Source: Pycnococcus provasolii
Lineage: Eukaryota > Chlorophyta > Pseudoscourfieldiophyceae > Pseudoscourfieldiales
DNA: 64,000 nt
Direction: 5' to 3'
NCBI GenBank assembly: GCA_049487715.1
Contig: CP150558.1
Location: 186,001-250,000, forward strand
The notes beneath the pieces were generated by a model. It had not been told where the DNA came from and made no database searches. It was given only the letters and a program-made list of their open reading frames with translations. The translations under genes and the position numbers were made by a program. How positions within the stretch are numbered: the first letter of the stretch is position 1; each line of letters starts with the position of its first letter. Below are positions 29,949 through 38,946 of the stretch, piece after piece.

Positions 29949-32900
29949 ATGTCGGGTGGTTCGCCGTTCTTCTTTGGTGCACCTTGGTCTAGTCGTGCAC
30001 CTTCTGCTTCTGCTTCTGCTGCTTCCGAGGAGGGGGCTGGCACTGGCTCTGGTGGGTCTGGTGGCTCCGGTGGTGCGTCAGTAGCGGATCCCGGGGGTGG
30101 TTCGCCGTTCTTCTTTGGCGCACCTTGGTCTAGTAGTGCACCTTCTGCTTCTGCTGCTTCGGAGGGGGCTGGCACTGGCTCTGGGCTGGCTGGCACTGGT
30201 GAGGTGGGGCTGGCAGAGGGTGGCTCCGGTGGCGCGTCAGCCTTAGTAGCGGATCCCGGAGCAGATGTTAACGTGGGTCGGAATGGGGGGTCCGGTCGCG
30301 ATGATGACGAATTGTTGGAAGGTGGCGGAGGGTTAGGTGGCGGACCTTCCAACAATGCCTCCTCCTCTTCAGGTGAGCCTGAAGAGAAGAAGCCTGAATC
30401 TCAGGAGGAGCAGTCTTCCGATTCGGATACGCCGCCTAGTAAGCGTCGCTCGCTTCAGTCTGGTCGGGATGACAGGGTCGAAGATGACGACGACGACTCG
30501 GACGTGCCACCACCAGAGCTTCGGTCCGACGTGGACGACTCGGACGAGGACTCAGACACGCCGCCACCGCTCGCTTCGGACTCGTCGGAAACGTCCGACG
30601 ACGACGACCAACCGCGCTTTGACAGCTCAGACGGGTACTCCGACGACGACGACTCGGAGAACTCGGAGGACGACGAAGGGAACGTCTTCCGTGACGCGCG
30701 CACGTCCACAGCCTTACCCAGACGTATCTCGATACAGGTGAAAACGCTACAAGACGGCGAATTCACGCTCGGGGACGTCTCCTTGGGAAACTCTGTCGCC
30801 GTTTTGAAAAGAAGAATAGCCGAACAAACGCAAGTTCCCATCGACAGGCAGCGTTTGATATACCGTGGACGGGTGCTCACCGACATGGAAACCGTCGCAG
30901 AAACAGGAATCGCGGACGGACACGCCATTCACATGGTCGCCAGAGCGCCAGATGCGCCGAGGCAACCGCAGAACGACCAACCGCCGCCACCAACGCAGCC
31001 TGCCGCGCCTCAGGTAAGCGTTGGTCCGACGCTCACCTTCGCTGTGGGAGGGCCGGACGGCGCGGCGCCACCAGACGGCGTCATCGCACAGATGCTCGGA
31101 ACGGCGCTGCAGGGCGTCATGCAGAACCTTCAGAACCAAGGTGCTACGCCACCAGCCGCGGGCGGCGAAGGAGCAGAAGGTGGCGCAACACGCGTCACCG
31201 TGAACTTCGACGGAGCGTTTCCCCCCGATGCCGCAGCGGCGTTTCGAAACTTCCAAGCGGGAAATCCCGCGTTTCGCGTCGAGACGGACAACAACGGAAA
31301 CACGACCACGAGCACAACGACCACGATGTCATGGAATGCTCAACAGCCAAGCCCGCCGCCGCCGCCGCCACAGCAGCAACAGCAGCAGCCGCAGCAGCAA
31401 CCGCAGCAGCAGCCGCAACAGCAACAACCGCCAGCCATGTCAAGAGCCATACCAAATAATCCAATGGCACAGATGGCTGCTCTGTTCGAAACGGCAATGC
31501 AGCAGGCGACTCAGGTGAACTTTCAGCAAGGCGCTCAGCAGCAACAGCAGCAACAGCAGCAGGCGATGCAGCAGGCGGCACAGCAGGGTGTCCCTCCTGC
31601 CAATGCTCCTCCTCCTCCTCCACCACCACTACCTCCTCATCCAATGCAGCAGCAGATGCAGCAGGCGATGCAGCAGGCGCAGCAGGCGGCACAGCAAGCG
31701 CATCAGGCACAACGGCAGCTTCAGCAAGCACAGCAGCGAGCGTCGTCGTCGCAGGAGCACGCCGTGCCGAGTGCGTCGCGCATGCTAGCGAACGTCGACC
31801 ACGCCCTTCGGAGCCATCCAGGCGAACTGTGCCATGGCCTGCCCACCAACGCACCACCAAACGCCGTACCAAATGCCCTGGATGCTGGCCCAGGAACGAG
31901 CCGCGTGCGACACACGGGTGTTGCGTGCGACAGATGTGGCACAAGCCCGATTGTTGGGCCACGCTTCAAGAGCCTCTGCAATGCAGATTACGACCTCTGC
32001 CGCGCGTGCTACGGCATGCCAGGCAGCGCCACGGAAGGACCGTACGTGCGACTTGATCTACCGCTGCCAAGTCGGTCGGCGGCGGCAGCCAGCCTTGGCG
32101 GTGCGGCAGGAGGTGCTTCTGGTGGTGGTGGCGCCCACCAGGCGGCCGTGGCGGCGGCGCACGCGGCGGCGCACGCAGCCGCGCAGCAAGCTGCGGGTGG
32201 TGGTGCTGGCGGAGCTCCTCTGCAGCAGGCGGCGCAAGCCGCTGCGGCAGCGGCTGCGGCGCAGGCGGCGGCGATGAGCCAGGCGGTCGCACGTGCTCGT
32301 GCAGCACACGGCGCGCGAGTGTCTCAACCGCCGACACCGGTGGGGGCCACCGGAACACCAGTCCCCGCATCCGTGGCGGTTGGGCAGCTCCTCGTGGCAC
32401 TCGAGCACGTGCTGCTTCGCCGCGCCGCACCTCAGCTGGCGACGAGCGCACGGCTGCTGCGTGCGCGCGAGCGCGAGCGCACGGAGGACGACGGCGAGGG
32501 TGGCGACGAGGGAGATGCGCCGACGAGCTCGACGCTCGTCGCGCGTGCGGCTGCGATGCGCAGCGCGGCTTCCCTGCACGCGCTCGGCGCAGCGGCGCTG
32601 GAGGCGGCGCGCATCGCAGCCGGGCTCTCGCTTGCAGATGACCCGTCGCACGATCAGCTGTACGTAGGTCCCGCGGTGTGGGTGGACGCAGCAGGCGCAC
32701 AGCCCGCGCGCACGGTTACGAGCGAGGCGGCAACGCGCGCCACGCCACCCATGCCTCCAGCTGCGGCGCAGCAGGCGGCGGCAGCGGCAGGGGCGGCTCG
32801 CGCAGCTCAGCAGGCTGCGGCGGCGGCGCATCAGGCGCAGGCGGCGGCTAACGCGGCTCAGCGAGCTGTGGAAGCTTTGGAGAGTGCGCGCGAGGCGGTT

Positions 32901-33008
32901 GCGGCTGCGGCGGCGTCTGCGACGACGTCGGCTCGCGCGGCTCCTGCTGTGACGACGAGATCGCATCCGCTTACGCTTGTTGAGGGCGACTTTTTCTGGA
33001 CTGATTGA
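29949..33008 (+). CDS. UBL- and ZZ-domain protein, BAG6/scythe-like
   Basis: About 1,019 residues from the ATG at 29949. A longer in-frame reading from 29883 would add a spurious signal-like leader, so I prefer the internal ATG, where the GGSPFFFGAPWSS repeat begins. The N-terminal ~130 residues hold two near-identical copies of that repeat plus APSASAASEGAGTGSG. An acidic Asp/Ser linker follows. Residues about 259-332 are a ubiquitin-like domain (IQVKTLQDGEFTLGDVSLG; RQRLIYRGRVLTD). The central region is Gln/Pro-rich. A ZZ-type zinc finger lies near 655-693 (CDRCG...C...DYDLCRACYG). The C terminus is Ala-rich helix. UBL plus proline/Gln tracts recalls BAG6-type holdases linked to ER quality control; the ZZ finger is unusual with it. 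Function is an inference. Confidence 0.75.
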   Translation: MSGGSPFFFGAPWSSRAPSASASAASEEGAGTGSGGSGGSGGASVADPGGGSPFFFGAPWSSSAPSASAASEGAGTGSGLAGTGEVGLAEGGSGGASALVADPGADVNVGRNGGSGRDDDELLEGGGGLGGGPSNNASSSSGEPEEKKPESQEEQSSDSDTPPSKRRSLQSGRDDRVEDDDDDSDVPPPELRSDVDDSDEDSDTPPPLASDSSETSDDDDQPRFDSSDGYSDDDDSENSEDDEGNVFRDARTSTALPRRISIQVKTLQDGEFTLGDVSLGNSVAVLKRRIAEQTQVPIDRQRLIYRGRVLTDMETVAETGIADGHAIHMVARAPDAPRQPQNDQPPPPTQPAAPQVSVGPTLTFAVGGPDGAAPPDGVIAQMLGTALQGVMQNLQNQGATPPAAGGEGAEGGATRVTVNFDGAFPPDAAAAFRNFQAGNPAFRVETDNNGNTTTSTTTTMSWNAQQPSPPPPPPQQQQQQPQQQPQQQPQQQQPPAMSRAIPNNPMAQMAALFETAMQQATQVNFQQGAQQQQQQQQQAMQQAAQQGVPPANAPPPPPPPLPPHPMQQQMQQAMQQAQQAAQQAHQAQRQLQQAQQRASSSQEHAVPSASRMLANVDHALRSHPGELCHGLPTNAPPNAVPNALDAGPGTSRVRHTGVACDRCGTSPIVGPRFKSLCNADYDLCRACYGMPGSATEGPYVRLDLPLPSRSAAAASLGGAAGGASGGGGAHQAAVAAAHAAAHAAAQQAAGGGAGGAPLQQAAQAAAAAAAAQAAAMSQAVARARAAHGARVSQPPTPVGATGTPVPASVAVGQLLVALEHVLLRRAAPQLATSARLLRARERERTEDDGEGGDEGDAPTSSTLVARAAAMRSAASLHALGAAALEAARIAAGLSLADDPSHDQLYVGPAVWVDAAGAQPARTVTSEAATRATPPMPPAAAQQAAAAAGAARAAQQAAAAAHQAQAAANAAQRAVEALESAREAVAAAAASATTSARAAPAVTTRSHPLTLVEGDFFWTD

Positions 33009-33152
33009 TTAACATATGTAGATCCGATTTTTTGGCTGCTACGGTTAGTTGGGGGTTTGGATTTTCTTCCCCAGTCCCGATAACCCCCTCCCCCTCCGCC
33101 CTCCCTCCCTTTTCCCTTCGTTGCGCCGCCGTGCTCTTGCCATTTTTTCTCT

Positions 33153-33842
33153 ATGGAGCCGGGTCCTGATTCCTCCGGTCAAGGCGTTCCTCTCGTGCAC
33201 GCCCGTCCCGCCGCGCCGCCCGCCCTTGCGCAGCAGCAGCAGCAGTCTACTTCGCGGCCGTCTCGCTCGGTGTTCCCGTCGAAGTTCGCGGCGCAGGCGG
33301 AGGCGGACGCGTCAGCACTGCGTGATTCCGTGCTCGGCGCGACGGGTGGAAGAAAGTTCGTCACGGAGGGAAGCAAGGTTGCACCTGCGGGTGAAGAGCC
33401 AGCTGAGACCGGGACGGGCAGATACAACAGCCTAGCGGAGGCACTTGAGAAGCAGAAAGAGGCGAAGCAAAGCGAGTATGAGGAGAGAGGACGCCTCATG
33501 AAGCAGGGAGCGAACAAGCCGTTGGAGGAGGACGAGGTGGAGTTCTTGGACCACACGCGGGAGGAGGATGCGGCGAGGGAAAGAGCGACGAAGCGAAGGG
33601 AGGAAGAGGAGCTGCGACACTTTCGCGCACTGCGCGCTTTGCACGATCTCGACGCGTCGACGGCGCATCCTCAAGCGGCGCCGGCGGCGCCGGCGGCGAC
33701 AGCGCGCGCGCCGCCGTCTCTTGCGCCACGCGTACGCGTCGTCAAGCGCGTTGCCAAGGATCAGCCAGCAGCTGAAGTAAAAGCTGCGGCCCTTAGCAGT
33801 TTAGTGGCGGCGTACGGAAGTGACAGCGACGACAACGACTGA
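33153..33842 (+). CDS. NIP30/FAM192A (PIP30) family nuclear protein
   Basis: A 229-residue protein 145 bp downstream of the UBL gene on the same strand. The core matches the NIP30 domain: SLAEALEKQKEAKQSEYEER, then LEEDEVEFLDHTREEDAARE and KRREEEELRHFRALRAL, the order seen in FAM192A/PIP30. The family member PIP30 binds the proteasome activator PA28-gamma in animals. The N terminus has a Gln tract and Ser-Arg stretch, and the C terminus ends in LAAYGSDSDDND-like acidic sequence similar to other short nuclear-factor tails. The identity of this protein is well supported by the motif order; its partner in this organism is unknown. Confidence 0.85.
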   Translation: MEPGPDSSGQGVPLVHARPAAPPALAQQQQQSTSRPSRSVFPSKFAAQAEADASALRDSVLGATGGRKFVTEGSKVAPAGEEPAETGTGRYNSLAEALEKQKEAKQSEYEERGRLMKQGANKPLEEDEVEFLDHTREEDAARERATKRREEEELRHFRALRALHDLDASTAHPQAAPAAPAATARAPPSLAPRVRVVKRVAKDQPAAEVKAAALSSLVAAYGSDSDDND

Positions 33843-33933
33843 TTTAATTGTAAAACAACGTTGAATGTAATACAGATACATAGCAGATGAAACACCGGTC
33901 GCAGCGCGGGACGTGGAAGGGCTGGCTGCCACT

Positions 33934-34668
33934 TTACTCGAACATGCGTGCCAATAGTGTTTTGGAGACGTTTCCACCGACGGCTGTTCGCGTCTGTTTC
34001 GACGTTGTTTTTCCTCCCCCGAATCGGTCGTCATCCCCGCCGACGGCAGCTCTCTGTGAGAATGTGCGCAGCACCCTTGCATCTGCCGCTGCGGCTGCCT
34101 TGTTCGCCTTGTTGTTGTCATTGTTGTTGTTGTTTTTCGCGCGTCGTTCTGCCATGGCTTTCTCCGCCTTTCCTCTTCTGACAGCCTCCGCGAAAGCGTC
34201 TCTCTCCGCCTTTGCGTTAGCGACTTCGTTAGCGATTCTCGACTCTCTCGCTCGACTTTTGTACGCCTGTTCTGCGGAGAGTTGGTCCCACGTGAATCCC
34301 TTGAGATACTTGAGGTTCCACAGGTCACTGTAGTTTGCCGCACGACGCCTTCCTCCCATGGGTTGTCCGTTAAGCAGGTCTGCAAGTTGACGTGCGTCTC
34401 TTCGTCTTGAAAGTTCAATCCACCCTTCACTGAACGTCTTATTCGCTGACTTGGACTTGACCTTGGACGACTTCGACGAAGACGAAGATGACGATGACGA
34501 AGATAACGAGGAGGAAGGTTTCAGATAAAGGCGCGTGACTTTGACGTTCCCCAATCGCGCGGATTCCAGGAGTGAACGCAGACGTTGTGGTTTCAGACGA
34601 GGGGGAACGCGGGACATGTACATAACACCTCGTGGTTTCTCATGGGAGGAGGAGGAGGAGGGGTCCAT
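33934..34668 (-). CDS. ESF2: ESF2/ABT1-type pre-rRNA processing factor
   Basis: The ATG at 34668 begins MDPSSSSSHEKPRGVMYMSR; the same frame extends upstream into non-coding leader, so I use this start, giving 244 residues. Diagnostic blocks are GVMYMSRVPPRLKPQRLRSL (RNA-recognition start), KTFSEGWIELSRRRDARQLA, NGQPMGG and YSDLWNLKYLKGFTWDQL. ESF2 (yeast) and ABT1 (human) act in 18S rRNA maturation in the small-subunit processome by regulating the Dbp8 helicase. A Ser/Lys-rich insert lies in the RRM loop, and the C-terminal part is Ala/Lys/Arg-rich helix. It shares a ~356-bp divergent promoter with the Ran-binding-domain gene, containing a 22-bp tandem repeat. Confidence 0.9.
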   Translation of the reverse strand: MDPSSSSSHEKPRGVMYMSRVPPRLKPQRLRSLLESARLGNVKVTRLYLKPSSSLSSSSSSSSSSKSSKVKSKSANKTFSEGWIELSRRRDARQLADLLNGQPMGGRRRAANYSDLWNLKYLKGFTWDQLSAEQAYKSRARESRIANEVANAKAERDAFAEAVRRGKAEKAMAERRAKNNNNNDNNKANKAAAAADARVLRTFSQRAAVGGDDDRFGGGKTTSKQTRTAVGGNVSKTLLARMFE

Positions 34669-34854
34669 GACTCTTTCTTTCTTTCTTTCAAAAGTTTGAA
34701 GAAGACTGAGAAGGTGTGGTATGTATGTATGGAGAGCTTGTTCTCGATGATAAGCGGCGTCTGGTGGCGGCGGCGGCAATGACGGAGGAGAATTCTGCTC
34801 TCGCCTCAAGGGAAGGGAGGGGAACGACCTTATAAGAAGAATCCTCAAGAACCT

Positions 34855-34931
34855 CCCAACCCCTAAACGACTTCCAGTTAACCCCTAAACGACTTCCAGT
34901 TAACCCCTAAACGACTTCCAGTTAACCCCTA
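34855..34931 (+). repeat. 22-bp tandem repeat AACCCCTAAACGACTTCCAGTT
   Basis: Three near-perfect 22-bp units plus a partial fourth (AACCCCTAACTAAAC) lie between the divergent ESF2 and Ran-binding-domain genes, about 95 bp upstream of the latter. The unit embeds a telo-box-like CCCCTAAAC. Confidence 0.92.
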
Positions 34932-35024
34932 ACTAAACAACTTCTAGGTTTTTCAGAATTTGCCGCCTCCGCCCTCCCTCGTATATTTTCCCCTCATTAT
35001 TTTCACATATAGCCTTCCTTTAGC

Positions 35025-35918
35025 ATGGCGGCGGCGGACAAACCAGAGTCCAAGTCACCTCAAGGGTCCCAGGGCAGTATTTTTGGTGCGTCCAGTCCGC
35101 CGATTATCTTTGGTGGTGGTGGTGGTGGTGGTGATTCTGGGTCTGGGGGAGGGGGATTCGCAGGCGTTTCTGGTTCTGGTGGAGGAGGATTCGCTTTTGG
35201 GGCGGCTGATGCAGCCTCTGCGGGGTCGTTGTTCTCTGTTCCACCGGCGTTTGGAGCGGCTTCAGCAGGTACAGGGGCAGGTGCAGAAGGTGGGGATGAC
35301 AACAACGCAGACGCTGCAGGTGGTGACCCCGAAGCGGAGTGCCAAGCGCAATTCAAACCTGTCGTGGAACTCGAGGAAGTTGCTGTTACCACGGGAGAGG
35401 AACACGAAGAGTGTCTGTTTGAAATGAAATCCAAACTCTACCGATTCGAACCCGAATCCAACGAGTGGAAGGAACGCGGGATCGGACCCGTCAAGCTCCT
35501 CAAGCACAAGGAAACGGGACAGGTGCGACTCCTGCACCGAAACGATAAGGTGCTCAAGATCAGGGCGAACCACATCGTCATGCCAGGAACCAACCTCACG
35601 GAGCACGCAGGAACAGAAAACTCGTGGGTGTGGAGCACGTGGGACTTTGCGGACGAGGAGCAGAGGTACGAGATGTTCGCAATCAAGTTCGGAAACGAAG
35701 AACGAGCGCAGCAGTTCCACTCCAAGCACGCGGAGGCGATGAACATCAACGCGTCGCTCGGCGTTGGCGAGGAGACGGAGGAGACGGAGGAGGAGGCTGC
35801 CAAAAAGGAAGAGAAGGCGAAGGACGACGCCGCGGCGGACGAGCTCGCTTCGAAACTCGAGTCGACGGAAGTGAAGGAGGAGGAGAAGAAGAAGGAGGAG
35901 GAGGAGGAGACTAGCTAA
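35025..35918 (+). CDS. Ran-binding-domain protein with FG-like N terminus
   Basis: A 297-residue protein. The first ~110 residues are Gly/Ser/Phe-rich with IFGASS, IIFGGGGG and AFGAAD segments, recalling FG-type nucleoporins such as Nup50/Nup2. Residues about 118-240 are a Ran-binding domain: CLFEMKSKLYRFEPESNEWK, GTGP-type GIGPVKLLKHKETGQVRL, VLKIRANHIVMPGT and NSWVWSTWDFADEEQRYEMF. RanBP1-type domains bind Ran-GTP and stimulate GTPase activity in nuclear transport. The C-terminal ~60 residues are Glu/Lys-rich. Because of the FG-like head, a Nup50-like or RanBP3-like role is as likely as classic RanBP1. An AATAAA lies just after the stop. It converges on CLUAP1 with about 57 bp between stops. 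Confidence 0.88.
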   Translation: MAAADKPESKSPQGSQGSIFGASSPPIIFGGGGGGGDSGSGGGGFAGVSGSGGGGFAFGAADAASAGSLFSVPPAFGAASAGTGAGAEGGDDNNADAAGGDPEAECQAQFKPVVELEEVAVTTGEEHEECLFEMKSKLYRFEPESNEWKERGIGPVKLLKHKETGQVRLLHRNDKVLKIRANHIVMPGTNLTEHAGTENSWVWSTWDFADEEQRYEMFAIKFGNEERAQQFHSKHAEAMNINASLGVGEETEETEEEAAKKEEKAKDDAAADELASKLESTEVKEEEKKKEEEEETS

Positions 35919-35974
35919 CTTGGTAAAAAATAAAGGGACTTTAGAAGAACAGTTTTCTTTCAACTTGGAATCAG

Positions 35975-37474
35975 TTAGAATTCGTTGTCTGACAGGCTCT
36001 TGTCGTCGTCGTCGTCGTCGTCGTCGAGATCCACGCCATCGTCATCATCGTCGTCGTCGTCGTCGTCCAACAGGTCTTCGTCGTCGTCGTCGTCGTCGTC
36101 GTCATTCATAGAAACGTGCGTATCGTCAGACGCGCCGTCGTCGTCATCCACATCGTCGCCACTCGAGTCGTCGCCGCCCGTGAGCGAGCCCATCATCCCC
36201 TTCTGCATCATGCCACCTCCAAATCCACCGCCCTGCTCAACCTTCATACCGCTTGGGCGACGCCCATCATCGCGACCTCCGGCGCCACGCTTAGGCCGGC
36301 CCATCGTCTCGTCGAGATCCCCCTCGCTGATGGCCAAGTCGCTGTCGCTAAAGTCGTCGTCGTCGTCGTTCGACGCCATCTCGCCACGGAGCACCTTGAG
36401 CTCCTCGTCGCGCAGCTTTTTCTGCATGCGCTGCATTCTCTTCTCACTCTCCGCGATGCGATCGTCCTCCGTCTTCTGCATTGTCATGAGCTCCGACTCG
36501 AGGTACGACAGGTTGCGGAAGCGCTCGAGGTACGACGAGTACAGCGACTGCAGCTCCACCTGCAGGCGCTCGTACTCGTCCATGTACTGCGGCCTGACCG
36601 CCTGCAGCGTCGCGAGTCGCTTCTCGCTACGCTCGAGGTCAACGCGCCGCTTTTCGATCTTCGTGTCGAGCGTGCTCTCGTCCTTGTCGTGATCACGCAA
36701 CATGCGCTCGACCGAGCTGATCTGTTCGCCAGTAGTCGCCACAGCCTCCTGAATACTCCTCGAGATCTCCTCCGGGTCCATGTTACGGTGCAGCGCGCGG
36801 TTGCGTGCCTCCTTCAGCTCGCCCTCTCGTCCTAGCGAGTCGTACAGCGTTGCGCCAATGCTCGTGATCTCGGACGCGAGCAGGCGCACAGCCTTGACGT
36901 CCGCCTGCCGCTGGCTGACACTCGGTAGGTCGTCCGAGTCGAGCGGGTCCGACTCGCCTCCCGCCGGCCCGAGCAGGTCCGACTTGCTCGCACCCGTTGC
37001 CATGGCTGCTCGCTGCTCGCTCTCCTTGGCGGTGTACAGCAAGCTTGCAATTTTGAGAAGCTCCTTGACGGCATACCCGTCTGCGCCGTAGAGACGCTTG
37101 ATGTTGATCTTGAGCCGCGCGCGCACCATGAGGAACTGCGCCACCTGCTTGAGGAACGAGATTCGGTCGTGCTCGGTAGCGATCTCGTCGTTCACGTCGA
37201 GCTGCGGGTCATATCTTTCGAGTAGCCAGTACAGGGTGTCAGCGACGAGTTCGAAGTTTGGCGTGGCAAAGCTCTCGAGGCTGACGACACGCGGGTACCC
37301 GAGACCACGCATCATCTCGCAGAAGTCTACGAGAATAAGAGAAACAAAAGAAACGTAACATGGATAGTGTAGGCCGGTGAAAGTGGGAGTGAGTGCATAT
37401 GATTTCACGTAAGATTGTACGATAAATAAAAGGCAGACGTAGATTGACGTACTTCTCCTTTCGCGGAACGACAT
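35975..37474 (-). CDS. IFT38: CLUAP1/IFT38 intraflagellar transport protein
   Basis: The reading frame alone misses the true start. Exon 1 is 37474-37453 (22 nt) and exon 2 37326-35975, joined by a GTACGT...TCGTAG intron (37327-37452, 126 nt). The splice gives MSFRERRNFCEMMRGLGYPR, matching the family start MSxRxxRNFxEMMRxLGYPR. The full protein is 457 residues. Further blocks: SLESFATPNFELVADTLYWL, LERYDPQLDVNDEIATEHDR, YGADGYAVKELLKIASLLY, then a long coiled coil. CLUAP1 belongs to the IFT-B complex needed to build cilia and flagella, so it implies a flagellate stage in the life cycle. The C-terminal ~120 residues are Asp/Ser-rich and far more acidic than in animal homologs. Confidence 0.93.
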   Translation of the reverse strand: MSFRERRSTSIYVCLLFIVQSYVKSYALTPTFTGLHYPCYVSFVSLILVDFCEMMRGLGYPRVVSLESFATPNFELVADTLYWLLERYDPQLDVNDEIATEHDRISFLKQVAQFLMVRARLKINIKRLYGADGYAVKELLKIASLLYTAKESEQRAAMATGASKSDLLGPAGGESDPLDSDDLPSVSQRQADVKAVRLLASEITSIGATLYDSLGREGELKEARNRALHRNMDPEEISRSIQEAVATTGEQISSVERMLRDHDKDESTLDTKIEKRRVDLERSEKRLATLQAVRPQYMDEYERLQVELQSLYSSYLERFRNLSYLESELMTMQKTEDDRIAESEKRMQRMQKKLRDEELKVLRGEMASNDDDDDFSDSDLAISEGDLDETMGRPKRGAGGRDDGRRPSGMKVEQGGGFGGGMMQKGMMGSLTGGDDSSGDDVDDDDGASDDTHVSMNDDDDDDDDEDLLDDDDDDDDDDGVDLDDDDDDDDKSLSDNEF

Positions 37475-38503
37475 GATACAGCTTATGTTCGAATAGGAAT
37501 AGATGTGAGGTGTGCTGTGCTGTGCTGCAAGTTGAAAAGGTTAAGGCAAGAGCTTAACTCAACTCGAGGTAACTCAACTCAACGTAAGGCGCAGAGCAGA
37601 ACCAAACAAACGCCGTTAACTCAACTCGACTTCACGCAATACAGCTCAACAGGAACGACTTGTTGTCTTAATGTATTTAAAAAAAGCCTAATAAGCCAGT
37701 GTTAAGGCCTTAAGGCAACACAGTGTTGTAAGCCTTAAGGTTGTGTGTTTAGAACGGGACGATTTGGCGCGGGGTGTTATTTGGCAGGTTTCTTGGCGCT
37801 GTTTCGTTCGCCTCTCCCCTACAAGTCTGACTCTCCCAAGGAGTGTCTGTGAGACCATTTGAGAGACTTCTTGGAGGTGCCGTGGAGCTTTGGAGGAGAG
37901 AGGTGGTTGCTTTGAGACCATTTGAGACCATGTGAGACACCTATTTGAGACCATTTGAGAAGTGCGACCTCTTCTCTTTCTGAATTCTGAGTGAGAACTC
38001 GCTGGTTCTTCGGAGGAAAGTCTAAACACACGCGGCCTAAGGCTAGGGCTTAGGGCTTCTTCGAACAATACCAATATGGACGTTTAGACTAAAAAGTTTT
38101 TATGTATAGGGTGGTAATGTTTAGGTCATACCAACTAGGCCGCTTGACCAGCTCAGCTTGCTTTCGAGGGAGTTGCGACCTTATTACTGTACGGGAAGTT
38201 CCTTTTACCCGGGTAAGTTTACCATTCAAGGCATTCATTGGCCGCGCACACCTGCCGCGCACGAGCATGCCAGGACTGACTCAATTCAAACGATCCTTAA
38301 CCCCAGCTAACCCTAACCCTAACCCTAACCCTAACCCTAACCCTAACCCTAACAGGACCTGGGGACTTGTTGTTTTTGTGTATCCCAAAAGTCCCCTGTG
38401 CAGTGCTGTCATCCGGCTCCGTGGCGGCGGCGGCGGCGCCCATTCCCCCTGCGTATCTGTTTTTGATTTGCCGAACAAAACCACTTGTGTGAAACGTACA
38501 TAC
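37475..38503. other. Divergent intergenic region, 1 kb
   Basis: Between divergent CLUAP1 and PCC1, with no supported coding. It contains CTCAACTC repeats (37555-37650), several TTTGAGACCA words (about 37855-37960), and a perfect CCCTAA array (38311-38352) upstream of PCC1. Confidence 0.6.
38311..38352 (+). repeat. Interstitial (CCCTAA)7 array
   Basis: Seven perfect CCCTAA units, the cleanest array in the window, about 150 bp upstream of the PCC1 ATG and C-rich on its coding strand. A GTGGCGGCGGCGGCG tract follows within 70 bp, as it does near the YJU2/eIF6 array. Confidence 0.95.
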
Positions 38504-38839
38504 ATGTCGTCGTCCCATTTCCCTTACAACTTCACCTTACAAATACCACAACAAAGCATATCTACAGCCAACTTATTGAAAGATGTGCTTGAAGTGGACG
38601 CGGAACTACGACCTGCCTTAATACAGAGAAATATTGAGGTGGTGGTGGGTGACGGTGGGAAATCCAAGGTTGAGGGAGACTCCACGGGCTTGAAGGAGGT
38701 GGAGGGAGGTGATGGAGCGGGAGAAGTGTTTTTGAAAGCGTCGTTCCGCTCGTCTGATTTGAGGAGTTTACGTGCGTCAGTTGGCAGTTTTTTAGAACAC
38801 GCCAAACTGTGCGCGGCAACCGTCGAGCGATTTCAGTGA
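38504..38839 (+). CDS. PCC1: PCC1/LAGE3-type KEOPS complex subunit
   Basis: A 111-residue protein from the ATG at 38504. The same frame is open far upstream, but homologs are about 80-140 residues and start near the FTLQIPxxS strand, so I choose this ATG. Diagnostic blocks are FTLQIPQQSISTANLLKDVL, VDAELRPALIQRNIEVVVG and FRSSDLRSLRASVGSFLEHA. Pcc1 dimerises in the KEOPS/EKC complex, which makes the t6A37 modification of tRNA. A Gly/Glu-rich insert of about 20 residues sits between the second and third strands. It converges on a second tRNA-modification gene (TrmK-like) about 107 bp away. Confidence 0.88.
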   Translation: MSSSHFPYNFTLQIPQQSISTANLLKDVLEVDAELRPALIQRNIEVVVGDGGKSKVEGDSTGLKEVEGGDGAGEVFLKASFRSSDLRSLRASVGSFLEHAKLCAATVERFQ

Positions 38840-38946
38840 ATTTGTTTTTGAACGTTCGTTGTACAGCCTTTTGATGGGCTTTTCTTGTTACATACAACAT
38901 ATGATCCACCCATGTTTGTCACAGGTGCGCCAGAAGAGAACGGCGC

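Noticed and set aside
38102-38503. A long N-terminal extension of PCC1
   Set aside because: It would read through the CCCTAA array (NPNPNP repeats), and family members start near the first strand.
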